DNA of 18,957 nt from positions 1 to 18,957 of the forward strand of contig DPVW01000477.1 of assembly GCA_003529325.1 (NCBI GenBank), in the 5' to 3' direction. Both the position numbers and the translations under genes were made by a program. A model generated the notes under the pieces. The model saw nothing but the letters and a program-made list of their open reading frames with translations, made no database searches and was not told the DNA's origin. The stretch comes from Candidatus Latescibacterota bacterium. Lineage in GTDB: Bacteria; Latescibacterota; UBA2968; UBA8231. Position 1 is the first letter of the stretch, and every line of letters starts with the position of its first letter. Below are positions 1 through 7,496 of this stretch, piece after piece.

Positions 1-756
1 GTGCGCCATCCCTCCAAGCTGGTCTCCATCGGCGATATGGTGGAGGTCATGGTCCTCAAGCTCGACGTCGAGAACCAGAAGATCTCCCTGGGTATGAAAC
101 AGACCGACCCCGATCCGTGGGAGACCCTCGACAATCGGTACCCGAGCACGACACGACTCGAAGGCACGGTGAAGAGCCTGACCAACTTCGGTGCCTTTGT
201 CGAGATCGAAGAGGGCATCGATGGTCTGGTGCACATCTCGGACATGTCCTGGACCCGGCGCATTCGCCAGGCGAGCGAGATGTTCAAGAAGGGGGATGTC
301 ATCCCCGTAGTCGTCACCGATATCGACCAGAAGCGGCGGCGGATCTCTCTGAGCCACAAGCTGTCCTTCGAAAACCCCTGGCCGCAACTGGCCGAAACCT
401 ACGCTGTGGGCACCGAAACCCGCGGCAAGGTCTCTCGACTGCTGGAGCGCGGTGTCGTCGTCAACCTCGAAAATGACGTCGATGGTTTCGTCCCACTGTC
501 GCAACTTGGTATCGACGATCTGGAGAACCCGCGGCAGAGCTTCGACCTCGAGCACGAGGTGCCACTGAAGGTCGTCGAGTTCGACGAGGAGCAGAAGAAG
601 CTCGTGCTCAGTGTCATCGAGTATCTGCGCGACAAGGATCAACAGGAGGTGGACGAATACGTCGCCGCCCATCCGATCCGCGAGATCGTCGAGGAGCCCG
701 AGGGTGAAGAGGAAGAGGAAGCCGATCGCGACGAAGAGATGGAAAGCTGGGGCTAG
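1..756 (+). CDS. rpsA: 30S ribosomal protein S1, C-terminal part (5'-truncated by window edge)
   Basis: This is the end of ribosomal protein S1, which holds mRNA on the 30S subunit during initiation. The frame is open at base 1. The initial gtg is probably an internal valine rather than a start, because the protein begins in the middle of an S1 repeat that ends with the typical 'KISLGMKQ' strand near residues 27-34. Two complete S1 (OB-fold) repeats follow. The one at about residues 52-122 carries 'GAFVEIEEGIDGLVHISDMSW'-type residues and is canonical. The last, at about 137-208, is more divergent ('GVVVNLENDVDGFVPLSQLG'). The protein ends in a strongly acidic Glu/Asp tail from about residue 231, as in many S1 proteins. 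The upstream repeats lie outside the window. A strong terminator follows directly, so this is the end of a transcription unit. Identification is by recognition of repeat motifs. Confidence 0.96.
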   Translation: MRHPSKLVSIGDMVEVMVLKLDVENQKISLGMKQTDPDPWETLDNRYPSTTRLEGTVKSLTNFGAFVEIEEGIDGLVHISDMSWTRRIRQASEMFKKGDVIPVVVTDIDQKRRRISLSHKLSFENPWPQLAETYAVGTETRGKVSRLLERGVVVNLENDVDGFVPLSQLGIDDLENPRQSFDLEHEVPLKVVEFDEEQKKLVLSVIEYLRDKDQQEVDEYVAAHPIREIVEEPEGEEEEEADRDEEMESWG

Positions 757-787
757 CAGTCCAATCCCGGTAAGATTGTAGCACGAC

Positions 788-824
788 GAGCGCAGCCGGT
801 CTTCGGACCGGCTGCGCTCTTTTC
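788..824 (+). terminator. Intrinsic terminator of rpsA with cUUCGg tetraloop
   Basis: A perfect 14-bp GC-rich stem (788-801 with 806-819) closes on the extra-stable loop TTCG (802-805) with a C-G closing pair. TTTTCGT follows from 820. It sits 32 bp after the rpsA stop codon. The arms are GAGCGCAGCCGGTC and GACCGGCTGCGCTC. The T-tract is short, but the stem and loop are as clear as a sequence-only call allows. Confidence 0.93.
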
Positions 825-879
825 GTACATTCACCCACTGTCAGTCCACTCCCGCCCCCCCACCTGCGGACCCAGTCGA

Positions 880-3519
880 ATGGCCGACGCCAAGCTGTCC
901 CCGGCGATGGAACAGTACATGCGCTTCAAGCGTGAGCATGACGATGCCATCCTGTTCTTCCGCATGGGCGACTTCTACGAGATGTTCTTCGACGACGCTC
1001 GCGAGGCGTCACGGCTGCTCGGTCTGACCCTGACCTCCCGCAACCACGGCAAGACCTCTGGTGACATCCCACTCGCAGGCGTGCCGCACCATGCCATGGA
1101 GGGATATGTGGCCCGCCTCATCGGGATGGGACGTAAGGTCGCCATCTGCGAGCAGGTTGAGGATCCAAAGAAGGCCAAAGGCATCGTCAAACGGGATGTC
1201 GTCGAGGTCGTGTCCCCCGGCACTGCCTTGTCCGATTCGATGCTCGATGGTCAACGCAACAACTTCACTGCAAGTATCTGTGTCGTTGGCGACACCGCCG
1301 GTATCGCCTGGATCGATCTGTCCACCGGTGACTTCTCTATCGACGAGGTCCCCCGTGCCGAATTGGCCGATGAACTGGAACGCACGGCACCGGCGGAATT
1401 GCTCGTCAGCGAGGGCTTCGCCGAGTCCGACCTGACACCTCTGGTCAGCATACTGCCCGGAGTCGCCCACACCCGCATCGATGATTGGCACTTTGAACAC
1501 GACGCCGCTCGACGGGTGCTGCTGGAGCAGTTCCACGTGCGCTCGCTGAAGGGTTTTGACTGCGACGATCTCGACGCCGGCGTCCGCGCGGCAGGAGCTG
1601 CCGTCGCCTATCTGCAGGACAACCAGCGCTCTGCTGTCACCCATATCCACCGGCTGCGCCGACGTCGTCGAGATGATTGTCTGCTCCTCGACGCCACTGC
1701 ACAACGCAACCTTGACCTGCTCGTCAATCAACATGATGGTGGCCGCGAGGGCACACTGCTCGCCGTTATCGACCGAACCCGGACCACCATGGGTGCCCGC
1801 CTCCTGCGTCAATGGATGCTCGCTCCCCTGCGTGCTCCATCGGCCATCGGCGAGCGCCTCGACGCGGTGGACGCGCTGCTCTCCGAGCGCACCGGGCGTG
1901 CCCGGATACGCGAACAACTGGAACGCATAGGTGATGTGGAGCGCATGATGGCCCGCGTCTGTTGCCGCCGCGCTTCCCCCCGCGATCTGGTGGGACTCGC
2001 CAGTTCGTTGGAGGCACTTCCCGATCTGGCGTCGGTGACACGTGTTGTTGAGGCTGATCTACTGCGGCGCTTGACGGGACCCGAGCAACTGCCCCTGGTA
2101 GAGGATCTCGTCAGCCTGCTGCGCACCTCTCTCGTCGATGAACCACCGGCGTCGCTGGCCGACGGCGGTATCATCCGCGATGGATTCCATGCCGCCCTGG
2201 ATGAACTGCGACAGATCTCTTCCGGAGGGCGGGACTGGATTGCACGCATGCAGGCCACCGAGCGTGAGCGCACGGGCATCACAAATCTGAAGATCGGCTA
2301 CAATCATGTCTTCGGATACTACATCGAGATCAGCAAATCGAACCTGCAGCGAGTCCCCGACGACTACACCCGCAAACAAACTCTGGCCAATGCCGAACGC
2401 TTTATCACACCCGAACTGAAGGAGCAGGAGGCAAAGGTCCTGCAGGCCGACGATCGCAGCGGCTCCCTCGAGACAGAACTGTTCACCGAAGTCCGCGATC
2501 AGGCCGCTGCCTGGTCTGAACAGGTTCAAGCGGCGGCACGCGCCGTGGCGCAGATAGATATCCTTGCGGGTTTGGCAGAGACAGCCGAGGCAGAGGCGTA
2601 TGTCCGCCCCATCGTCGATGAAGGCACACAGATCGATATCGAAGGCGGCCGCCACCCCGTCGTCGAGGGTCAGTTGCAGCAGGGCCGTTTTGTGCCCAAC
2701 GACGTGCGTCTCGATTGCGACGAGGAACAGATCCTGCTGGTCACCGGTCCCAACATGTCGGGCAAGTCGACGATCATCCGCCAGGTGGGCCTCATTGTCG
2801 TGCTAGCGCAGATGGGAGGATTCGTGCCGGCGAAGCGCGCCCGGATCGGTGCCGTGGACCGTCTCTTCACTCGCGTCGGCGCCGCCGACAATCTGGTGCG
2901 CGGCGAGAGCACCTTTATGGTCGAGATGAATGAGGCGTCGACAATCCTCAACAACGCGGGGCCACGCAGTCTCATCCTCATGGATGAACTCGGCCGTGGC
3001 ACCAGCACCTACGATGGTCTCAGCATCGCCTGGTCTATCGTCGAATATCTACACGACAACGGCCTCGCCCGACCACGAACGATGTTTGCCACGCACTACC
3101 ACGAACTCACCGAACTGGAGAGTCGCCTGTGCCGTGTGCGCAATGTCAACGTGCTGGTGCGCGAGGAAGGGGACGGCGTCGTCTTCCTCCATCGGCTCGC
3201 CGCTGGCCCCTGTGATCGCAGCTATGGCATCCACGTGGCGCAGATGGCGGGTATGCCAGGCCCTGTTGTGGCACGAGCGCGGGACATCCTGGCCCGGTTG
3301 GAGCAGGACCACCACCGCCCGGCCTCTGGCGCGGACAACGGTCGTGATGCCGATTCACAGATGGATCTGTTCGGCTCCAGCCAGCCCTCCGCAGAACTCC
3401 GCGGGTTTCTCGAACAGTTGCGTGGCCTTCAAATCGAGCAAACGACCCCCCTCGATGCACTCGGTCTGTTGCAGCAGTGGCAAGAGGGATTGCAGATTAA
3501 TGAGCAGGAGGAGGACTGA
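880..3519 (+). CDS. mutS: DNA mismatch repair protein MutS
   Basis: MutS binds DNA mismatches and starts methyl-independent or methyl-directed repair with MutL. The 879-residue length is normal for the family. The N-terminal mismatch-recognition domain has the Phe-x-Glu motif as F32-Y33-E34 in 'GDFYEMF'. The core has 'GARLLRQWMLAPL', and the clamp has the typical 'YNHVFGYYIE' around residues 474-483. The ATPase has Walker A 'GPNMSGKST' (623-631), the 'ESTFMVEMNEAS' signature, Walker B 'LILMDELGRGTS' (698-709) and the H-loop 'THYHEL' (738-743). Near the C-terminus, Q827-M-D-L-F fits the sliding-clamp-binding consensus. The ATG at 880 starts exactly where MutS proteins usually start. However, there is no good Shine-Dalgarno site, and the leader is C-rich. 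The gene lies just after the rpsA terminator and overlaps the next gene by one base (TGATG). No mutL is visible in the window. Confidence 0.98.
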   Translation: MADAKLSPAMEQYMRFKREHDDAILFFRMGDFYEMFFDDAREASRLLGLTLTSRNHGKTSGDIPLAGVPHHAMEGYVARLIGMGRKVAICEQVEDPKKAKGIVKRDVVEVVSPGTALSDSMLDGQRNNFTASICVVGDTAGIAWIDLSTGDFSIDEVPRAELADELERTAPAELLVSEGFAESDLTPLVSILPGVAHTRIDDWHFEHDAARRVLLEQFHVRSLKGFDCDDLDAGVRAAGAAVAYLQDNQRSAVTHIHRLRRRRRDDCLLLDATAQRNLDLLVNQHDGGREGTLLAVIDRTRTTMGARLLRQWMLAPLRAPSAIGERLDAVDALLSERTGRARIREQLERIGDVERMMARVCCRRASPRDLVGLASSLEALPDLASVTRVVEADLLRRLTGPEQLPLVEDLVSLLRTSLVDEPPASLADGGIIRDGFHAALDELRQISSGGRDWIARMQATERERTGITNLKIGYNHVFGYYIEISKSNLQRVPDDYTRKQTLANAERFITPELKEQEAKVLQADDRSGSLETELFTEVRDQAAAWSEQVQAAARAVAQIDILAGLAETAEAEAYVRPIVDEGTQIDIEGGRHPVVEGQLQQGRFVPNDVRLDCDEEQILLVTGPNMSGKSTIIRQVGLIVVLAQMGGFVPAKRARIGAVDRLFTRVGAADNLVRGESTFMVEMNEASTILNNAGPRSLILMDELGRGTSTYDGLSIAWSIVEYLHDNGLARPRTMFATHYHELTELESRLCRVRNVNVLVREEGDGVVFLHRLAAGPCDRSYGIHVAQMAGMPGPVVARARDILARLEQDHHRPASGADNGRDADSQMDLFGSSQPSAELRGFLEQLRGLQIEQTTPLDALGLLQQWQEGLQINEQEED
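3506..3514 (+). promoter_or_regulatory. Strong Shine-Dalgarno inside the mutS 3' end
   Basis: AGGAGGAGG lies within the last codons of mutS, 4 nt before the ATG at 3519. It is the strongest ribosome binding site seen in the window. Together with the one-base TGATG overlap it fixes the start of the downstream small gene and argues that this gene is really translated. Confidence 0.75.
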
Positions 3520-4004
3520 TGGCATCGGCGGCTGACCGATTCACTCGCCTGGAGAAACTGGCGATTTTCCTCATCGCCTTGGGCGAAGAGCGCACACGTG
3601 AGATTCTCGCCGATGTCGACATGGACACGCTGCAGCATCTCAATGGCGCCATCACCAGCCTCGGGAAGGTTGGGGCGGAGGAGAAGGCAGCGGTCATGCT
3701 CGAATTTGCCCACTTCTTCTACGCCGACGAGCCTCTTGCCAGTGCCGGTGTGCCACTTGTTGATACCGACGTTCAGACGCCGCCGAAGACCTCTTCTCCA
3801 GGCAAAAACAAGCGACCACGTCAAACGCCGGGGCAGGTGGATCTATCCGGCAAGACAGCCAAGAAGATCAGCGACGAAGAACAAGCCATTCTGCACACAC
3901 AGGACAAGCTGCGCCACAAAGTCGATCCGGGAAAGATCGATTGGGGCAAGGCGGGCTATGACTTCGGGGAAGGTTTCAAGGTCCCCGACGAGGGCCGGCA
4001 ATAA
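3519..4004 (+). CDS. Small protein with a free-standing FliG N-domain-like region
   Basis: This 161-residue protein has no signal peptide or membrane segment. Residues 10-68 ('LEKLAIFLIALGEE', 'ILADVDMDTLQHL', 'SLGKVGAEEKAAVMLEF') closely follow the pattern of the N-terminal domain of the flagellar switch protein FliG: the 'eKaAilLlsLGee' helix, the 'vlkhLdeeev' helix and the 'lg.vs.ee...vl.EF' helix. The FliG middle and C-terminal (torque) domains are absent. What follows is a Lys/Pro/Thr-rich linker (about 75-115) and a charged C-terminal segment that I do not recognise. In FliG the N-domain binds the C-terminal tail of the MS-ring protein FliF. What this orphan domain binds is unknown. It is coupled to mutS by a TGATG overlap and a strong Shine-Dalgarno site. 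Being a real gene is well supported; the FliG_N relation is by eye, and function is unassigned. Confidence 0.8.
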   Translation: MASAADRFTRLEKLAIFLIALGEERTREILADVDMDTLQHLNGAITSLGKVGAEEKAAVMLEFAHFFYADEPLASAGVPLVDTDVQTPPKTSSPGKNKRPRQTPGQVDLSGKTAKKISDEEQAILHTQDKLRHKVDPGKIDWGKAGYDFGEGFKVPDEGRQ

Positions 4005-4140
4005 TCCTAGCCGTTACGTTGAACCTGCATTACGAGGGCTCGGGTGATCGAGACCAGAGCGCCGAGGGCCAGGCGAGTTCTGCTACCAGGAGGGCGGTGA
4101 CCATCGTGTTTGTCTCTGCGACTCGGGTGGTATCATGCGT

Positions 4141-4156
4141 GTGTAGATGTGTAGAT
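4141..4156 (+). repeat. Perfect tandem repeat of an 8-mer, GTGTAGAT x2
   Basis: GTGTAGAT occurs twice head to tail (4141-4148 and 4149-4156). It ends one base before a TTGACA hexamer. Direct repeats in this position can bind an activator, but two copies of an octamer can also be chance. Confidence 0.7.
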
Positions 4157-4157
4157 T

Positions 4158-4242
4158 TTGACAGAGTAAAAAACCGACCCGGAACATGTGTCACCATCGT
4201 AAGTCTCGTAATAACAGTATCCTAAGATAAAGTTCGTATATT
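4158..4242 (+). promoter_or_regulatory. Possible promoter region for the rlmB-to-TPR operon
   Basis: A consensus TTGACA is at 4158-4163, but the sequence 17-18 bp further on (GAACAT, 4182-4187) is a poor -10 box. The best -10-like hexamer is TATATT at 4237-4242 (5 of 6 to TATAAT), with TAAGAT at 4223-4228 as another option. Neither has a good -35 at the normal distance. The AT-richness and the place before a long gene chain make a promoter likely here, but the exact elements are not settled. A lineage with non-standard promoter consensus would not be read well by eye. Confidence 0.35.
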
Positions 4243-4259
4243 GAGACATAGCCGGGTTG

Positions 4260-4282
4260 AGGGGTGTTTCTTTCACGCCCCT
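4260..4282 (+). other. Small hairpin in the rlmB leader
   Basis: AGGGGTGT (4260-4267) pairs with ACGCCCCT (4275-4282) over 8 bp, including one T-G wobble, around a 7-nt loop. No T-run follows, only TTATTCCCC, so it is not a good intrinsic terminator. It starts a pyrimidine-rich stretch (4267-4308, five purines in 42 nt) just before the rlmB start. Confidence 0.4.
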
Positions 4283-4314
4283 TATTCCCCTTTCCCTTCC
4301 TGTCTGCCGAGAGC

Positions 4315-5085
4315 ATGAGCGAAACCCACGAAGAAGAGATCGTCTACGGGCGGCGCCCGGTCCTTGCTGTGCTGGAAGAGGGCCGACCGGTGCGACGACT
4401 GCTGTTGGTGCGAGGGGGCCACGGCGAGGTGGTAGACGACATCATCGCCCGAGCTCGAGCCGCCGGCATCCCCTTTGATCTGCTCGACCGTGTCGCCCTC
4501 GATCGTACCGCCAGTGGTGGCAATCATCAGGGTACGATCGCCCTGATGGCGGCCCGTGACTACGCCGACTTCGACACCATTCTGGCAGCAGTCGGACCGA
4601 AGTCATTCCTGCTGTTTCTCGACAACCTGCAGGATCCCCACAATCTGGGTGCCATTCTGCGGACGGCCCACGCTCTCGGCGTCGATGCCGCTGTCCTGCC
4701 GCGACGTGGGGGCGTCGGCCTCACCGCAACGGTTGCCAAAGCTTCCGCCGGTGCGATCGACCGGATACCGGTCTGTCGTGTCGGCAATCTGCGGCGCGCC
4801 CTCGACCAGGCTCGTGACGCTGGCTTGTGGATCACCGGTCTCGACCCCGAAGGAGATCGCGCTTTTGGCGATCTCGATTTTGCCGGCCCGGGTGGACTCG
4901 TTGTTGGCGCCGAAGGCCACGGACTCCGTCGACTCGTTCGTGAGGGTTGTGATTTCGTCGCCCGCATTCCCATGGGGCCCACGTCCGCTGGCTCCCTCAA
5001 TGCTTCCGTCGCCGCCGGTGTCGTCCTCTACGAGGTCTTCCGCCAACGCGCCAATGCCGCCGGCGGGAGCACCGCGCCCTCGTGA
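4315..5085 (+). CDS. rlmB: TrmH/SpoU-family 23S rRNA 2'-O-ribose methyltransferase (RlmB-like)
   Basis: This is a SAM-dependent SPOUT methyltransferase. RlmB modifies the ribose of G2251 (E. coli numbering) in 23S rRNA. The protein is 256 residues long, a normal length. The N-terminal substrate-binding domain begins with 'IVYGRRPVLAVL'. Motif 1 is 'DNLQDPHNLGAILRT' (103-117, with N110 and R116). Motif 2 is 'VVGAEGHGL' (196-204, with E200), and motif 3 is 'SLNASVAAG' (227-235, with N229), which form the knotted SAM site. I chose ATG 4315 because family members start shortly before 'YGR.PV'. An in-frame GTG at 4264 would add 17 hydrophobic, Pro/Phe-rich residues lying in the leader hairpin. The TGA overlaps the GTG of lptD. 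A related tRNA methylase (TrmH) or another rRNA site cannot be excluded; the N-terminal domain favours RlmB. Confidence 0.9.
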   Translation: MSETHEEEIVYGRRPVLAVLEEGRPVRRLLLVRGGHGEVVDDIIARARAAGIPFDLLDRVALDRTASGGNHQGTIALMAARDYADFDTILAAVGPKSFLLFLDNLQDPHNLGAILRTAHALGVDAAVLPRRGGVGLTATVAKASAGAIDRIPVCRVGNLRRALDQARDAGLWITGLDPEGDRAFGDLDFAGPGGLVVGAEGHGLRRLVREGCDFVARIPMGPTSAGSLNASVAAGVVLYEVFRQRANAAGGSTAPS

Positions 5086-7496
5086 AATGGACGTTGACGA
5101 TCCGCTTTGGGTTGTGGTCGCTGCTGTTGCCAATCACCGCAGTCGCTGCCGACGACGTGGCTGACAGCACCGAGACTGAGCTTATCAGGACCATCCAGCT
5201 TCTCGATGCCCCCACGGGACGGGAAGGTGGCTTCAAGTTTTCCGCCGACAGCTTCACCGACTACGTCCAGGGCGATTCCATCCTGCTGCAGGGCCACGCC
5301 GTGGTGCTGCACAGAGGGGCGCGTCTCGAGGCACACAACATGGTCTATCATCTCGACCAGCACGTCGTCGTCGCCCGCGCTGGCATCGACAGTACCGGCC
5401 AGCCGGTGGGCACACCCACCTTGTCACGAGGTGCGGACATCCTCACAGGGGACCGCATTCTCTATGACACCGAGTCCGGCGCCGGTGTGATCCGCAACGG
5501 CCGCATCGGTCACGATGACGGCTTCTACGCCGGCGAGCAGATCAATACGCGCTCGGAGGCAGAGTTCCTCGTGCGCTCCGGATCGTATACGACGTGCGAC
5601 TACGACCGGCCTCACTTCGACTTTTACAGCCCACGGATCAAGGTTCTTGTGGGCGACATGGCGATCGCCAGGCCGGTCTATTTCCGCATCGCCGAACATC
5701 GTTTGTTCTACGTTCCGTTTTACGTTTTTTCACTTCGTGAAGACCGCCAATCTGGCATCCTGACACCAGGATTCGGCCGTCGGGCCGTGACCTTCGGCAG
5801 CGACGTGAGCGAATGGGAGATTCGCGACCTCGGCTACTACCTCGCCCCCAGCGACTACTGGGACGCCACGCTCTCCGCCAATCTGCGCCAACGCTCAGGT
5901 TGGCTGACTCGGGCAGCGCTGAACTACGCCTGGCGCTATCGTTATAGTGGCCGTCTGGAAACACGGCTGCAGAGCTTCGAGGTCGGCGATCGTACAAGTT
6001 GGTCCTGGTGGCTGTCTGGCAATCACAGCCACGAATTGAGTCCCTCCTCCAGCCTGCGGGCATCCGGAACCTTCCAGAGCGACCGTGACTTCATCCGCGA
6101 CAACGGTACCGGCCTCGATGATCGCCTCAACCGCACCCTGCGCTCCAACCTGCGCTACGACAAACGCTGGCGGAAAGCAGGCTGGTCCTTGAGTGCCGGC
6201 GCCAGCCAGACGAAGAACCTCGACACGGAACGAGCCGACGTCGTGCTCCCCGAATTGAGTCTGCGCTCCAATCGCAAGAGGCTGTTCCCCACCGAGTCTG
6301 GATCCTCGTCCTCAGGCGCATCCAAAACGACACCATGGTACAGTCGCATCTACTACGATGGCAGTGCCCGCGTGCGCAATACCCGACAGACGACGACGAC
6401 AGACGAGACCGATCGCACCAGCGGCAATGCTTCCCTGCGCCTGTCGTCGCAGGCCCGCCCGACGAGTTGGTTGAATATCAACGGGAGGTATAACAGCTCC
6501 TGGCGACACACCGACCTGCGTGACGGCGACATCGATGGTGTGCGCACCGACCAGGCGACAACGACAGCGACACTATCACAGACCGTCTATGGCCTGTTCC
6601 ACCCGGGCATCGGTCGAATCACTGCGGTCCGCCACGTGCTCAAACCGGATGCGGGCGTGTCATTCTCCGCGACGCGCCCGGATACGGGGGATATTGGTGG
6701 TTTTGGTGGGCCTGGTGGCGACTGGCGCGCCAGTCGCCGTCTTACCTTCCGCTTGGCCAACACCTTCTGGGCAAAACTGCGGCCCAAGAATGGCGAGTCG
6801 GAAGAGACCAAACATCGGCTGGCACAGCTGAATCTCTCGACTTCGTACGATTTTGACCGCGACAGACGCCCACTCTCCGACCTGGTCACGAGTCTCACAC
6901 TCGACGCCGCGGGCAAGCTCAACACACGTCTCAGCCTACGCTCCGAATTCTACGACGACGACGACAAGCGACTCACCACACCGCGTATCAGCCGTTTTGA
7001 GGTCAATTCCAGCCTGCGTTTTGTCGCCAGGCAACGTACGAACGAATTGCCGGAGGATGACGGGCGTGACGATGAGTATCGTGGCGCAACCGGTTCTAGT
7101 GGGGACTTCGGCTACCGTAATGGCCTGCAGCAGGACATCAATCGTCGAGGGGGGCGGCGCTTGCAGCTCAGTCACTACTACTCCCGGCAGAACTCCTTCG
7201 GTCGGACGACGAAACGCTCCTGGTTACGCTCCTCGGTTGGCGGAACCTTGCTCGGCAGCTGGCATCTCGACTACTCCGTCAGCCTCAATCTGCACGCTCC
7301 GGGTGTCGCCACTTTCGACAGGGATCGTGTCACCGCCGAGCTTCTCTCCGTGCAGCGTGAGTTTCATGATTGGACGGCTACCTTCAACATCGAACCCACG
7401 CATTTCGTCGAGGATCGCACATTCTATTTCAAGGCCCAGCTCAAGGATATCCCACAGATCCATTTCGAACGCGGAGACAGCAGGAGAATTGGTTAA
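5082..7496 (+). CDS. lptD: LptD-like outer-membrane LPS assembly protein (FCB-type)
   Basis: This protein probably inserts lipopolysaccharide into the outer leaflet of the outer membrane. It has 804 residues. A signal peptide (about 1-23, 'LLLPITAVAA') is followed by an OstA/LptA-like periplasmic domain (about 45-165). Next comes the conserved stretch 'TTCDYDRPHFDFYS' and 'YVPFYVFSLREDRQSGILTPGFG' (about 169-235), typical of LptD. The rest is a long beta-barrel rich in alternating aromatic and polar strands. The ending ('HDWTATFNIEP', 'FYFKAQLKDIPQI') matches the LptD-like branch seen in Bacteroidota and relatives. Only one cysteine (C172) is present, so the double-disulfide maturation known for E. 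coli LptD cannot occur in this protein. The GTG start at 5082 overlaps the rlmB stop (GTGA) and gives a correct signal peptide. No lptE or other lpt gene is in the window. Confidence 0.88.
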   Translation: MKWTLTIRFGLWSLLLPITAVAADDVADSTETELIRTIQLLDAPTGREGGFKFSADSFTDYVQGDSILLQGHAVVLHRGARLEAHNMVYHLDQHVVVARAGIDSTGQPVGTPTLSRGADILTGDRILYDTESGAGVIRNGRIGHDDGFYAGEQINTRSEAEFLVRSGSYTTCDYDRPHFDFYSPRIKVLVGDMAIARPVYFRIAEHRLFYVPFYVFSLREDRQSGILTPGFGRRAVTFGSDVSEWEIRDLGYYLAPSDYWDATLSANLRQRSGWLTRAALNYAWRYRYSGRLETRLQSFEVGDRTSWSWWLSGNHSHELSPSSSLRASGTFQSDRDFIRDNGTGLDDRLNRTLRSNLRYDKRWRKAGWSLSAGASQTKNLDTERADVVLPELSLRSNRKRLFPTESGSSSSGASKTTPWYSRIYYDGSARVRNTRQTTTTDETDRTSGNASLRLSSQARPTSWLNINGRYNSSWRHTDLRDGDIDGVRTDQATTTATLSQTVYGLFHPGIGRITAVRHVLKPDAGVSFSATRPDTGDIGGFGGPGGDWRASRRLTFRLANTFWAKLRPKNGESEETKHRLAQLNLSTSYDFDRDRRPLSDLVTSLTLDAAGKLNTRLSLRSEFYDDDDKRLTTPRISRFEVNSSLRFVARQRTNELPEDDGRDDEYRGATGSSGDFGYRNGLQQDINRRGGRRLQLSHYYSRQNSFGRTTKRSWLRSSVGGTLLGSWHLDYSVSLNLHAPGVATFDRDRVTAELLSVQREFHDWTATFNIEPTHFVEDRTFYFKAQLKDIPQIHFERGDSRRIG
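7482..7486 (+). promoter_or_regulatory. Shine-Dalgarno fixing the GTG start of dtd
   Basis: AGGAG lies 10 nt before GTG 7497, inside the end of lptD. It supports the non-ATG start of dtd, which begins on the base right after the lptD stop codon TAA. Confidence 0.6.

Larger units (their letters stand above)
4005..4314. other. Non-coding gap, partly AT-richer, with promoter-like elements
   Basis: These 310 bp separate the FliG_N-like gene from rlmB and are the longest gene-free stretch in the window. The first 120 bp have ordinary composition, with no convincing hairpin, tRNA or ORF. From about 4135 to 4255 the DNA becomes clearly AT-richer and holds a tandem octamer, a TTGACA hexamer and TATATT. 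A hairpin and a pyrimidine-rich run follow. A 68-codon ORF starting at TTG 4019 looks spurious: it has no ribosome binding site and an odd composition. This is the natural place for the promoter of the long rlmB-to-TPR transcription unit. Confidence 0.6.

Noticed and set aside
1009..1917. A 302-codon ORF on the minus strand inside mutS.
   Set aside because: It is fully covered by mutS, whose motifs are intact across this region. Long antisense ORFs are common in high-GC codon usage, and its protein resembles nothing.
4005..4140. A tRNA or small structured RNA in the first part of the gap.
   Set aside because: No TTCGA-type T-arm, no acceptor-stem pairing and no strong hairpin could be found by eye.
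4019..4225. A 68-codon ORF in the gap between the FliG_N-like gene and rlmB.
   Set aside because: It starts with TTG and has no ribosome binding site. The predicted protein has no recognisable motif, and it runs through the AT-rich promoter-like area.
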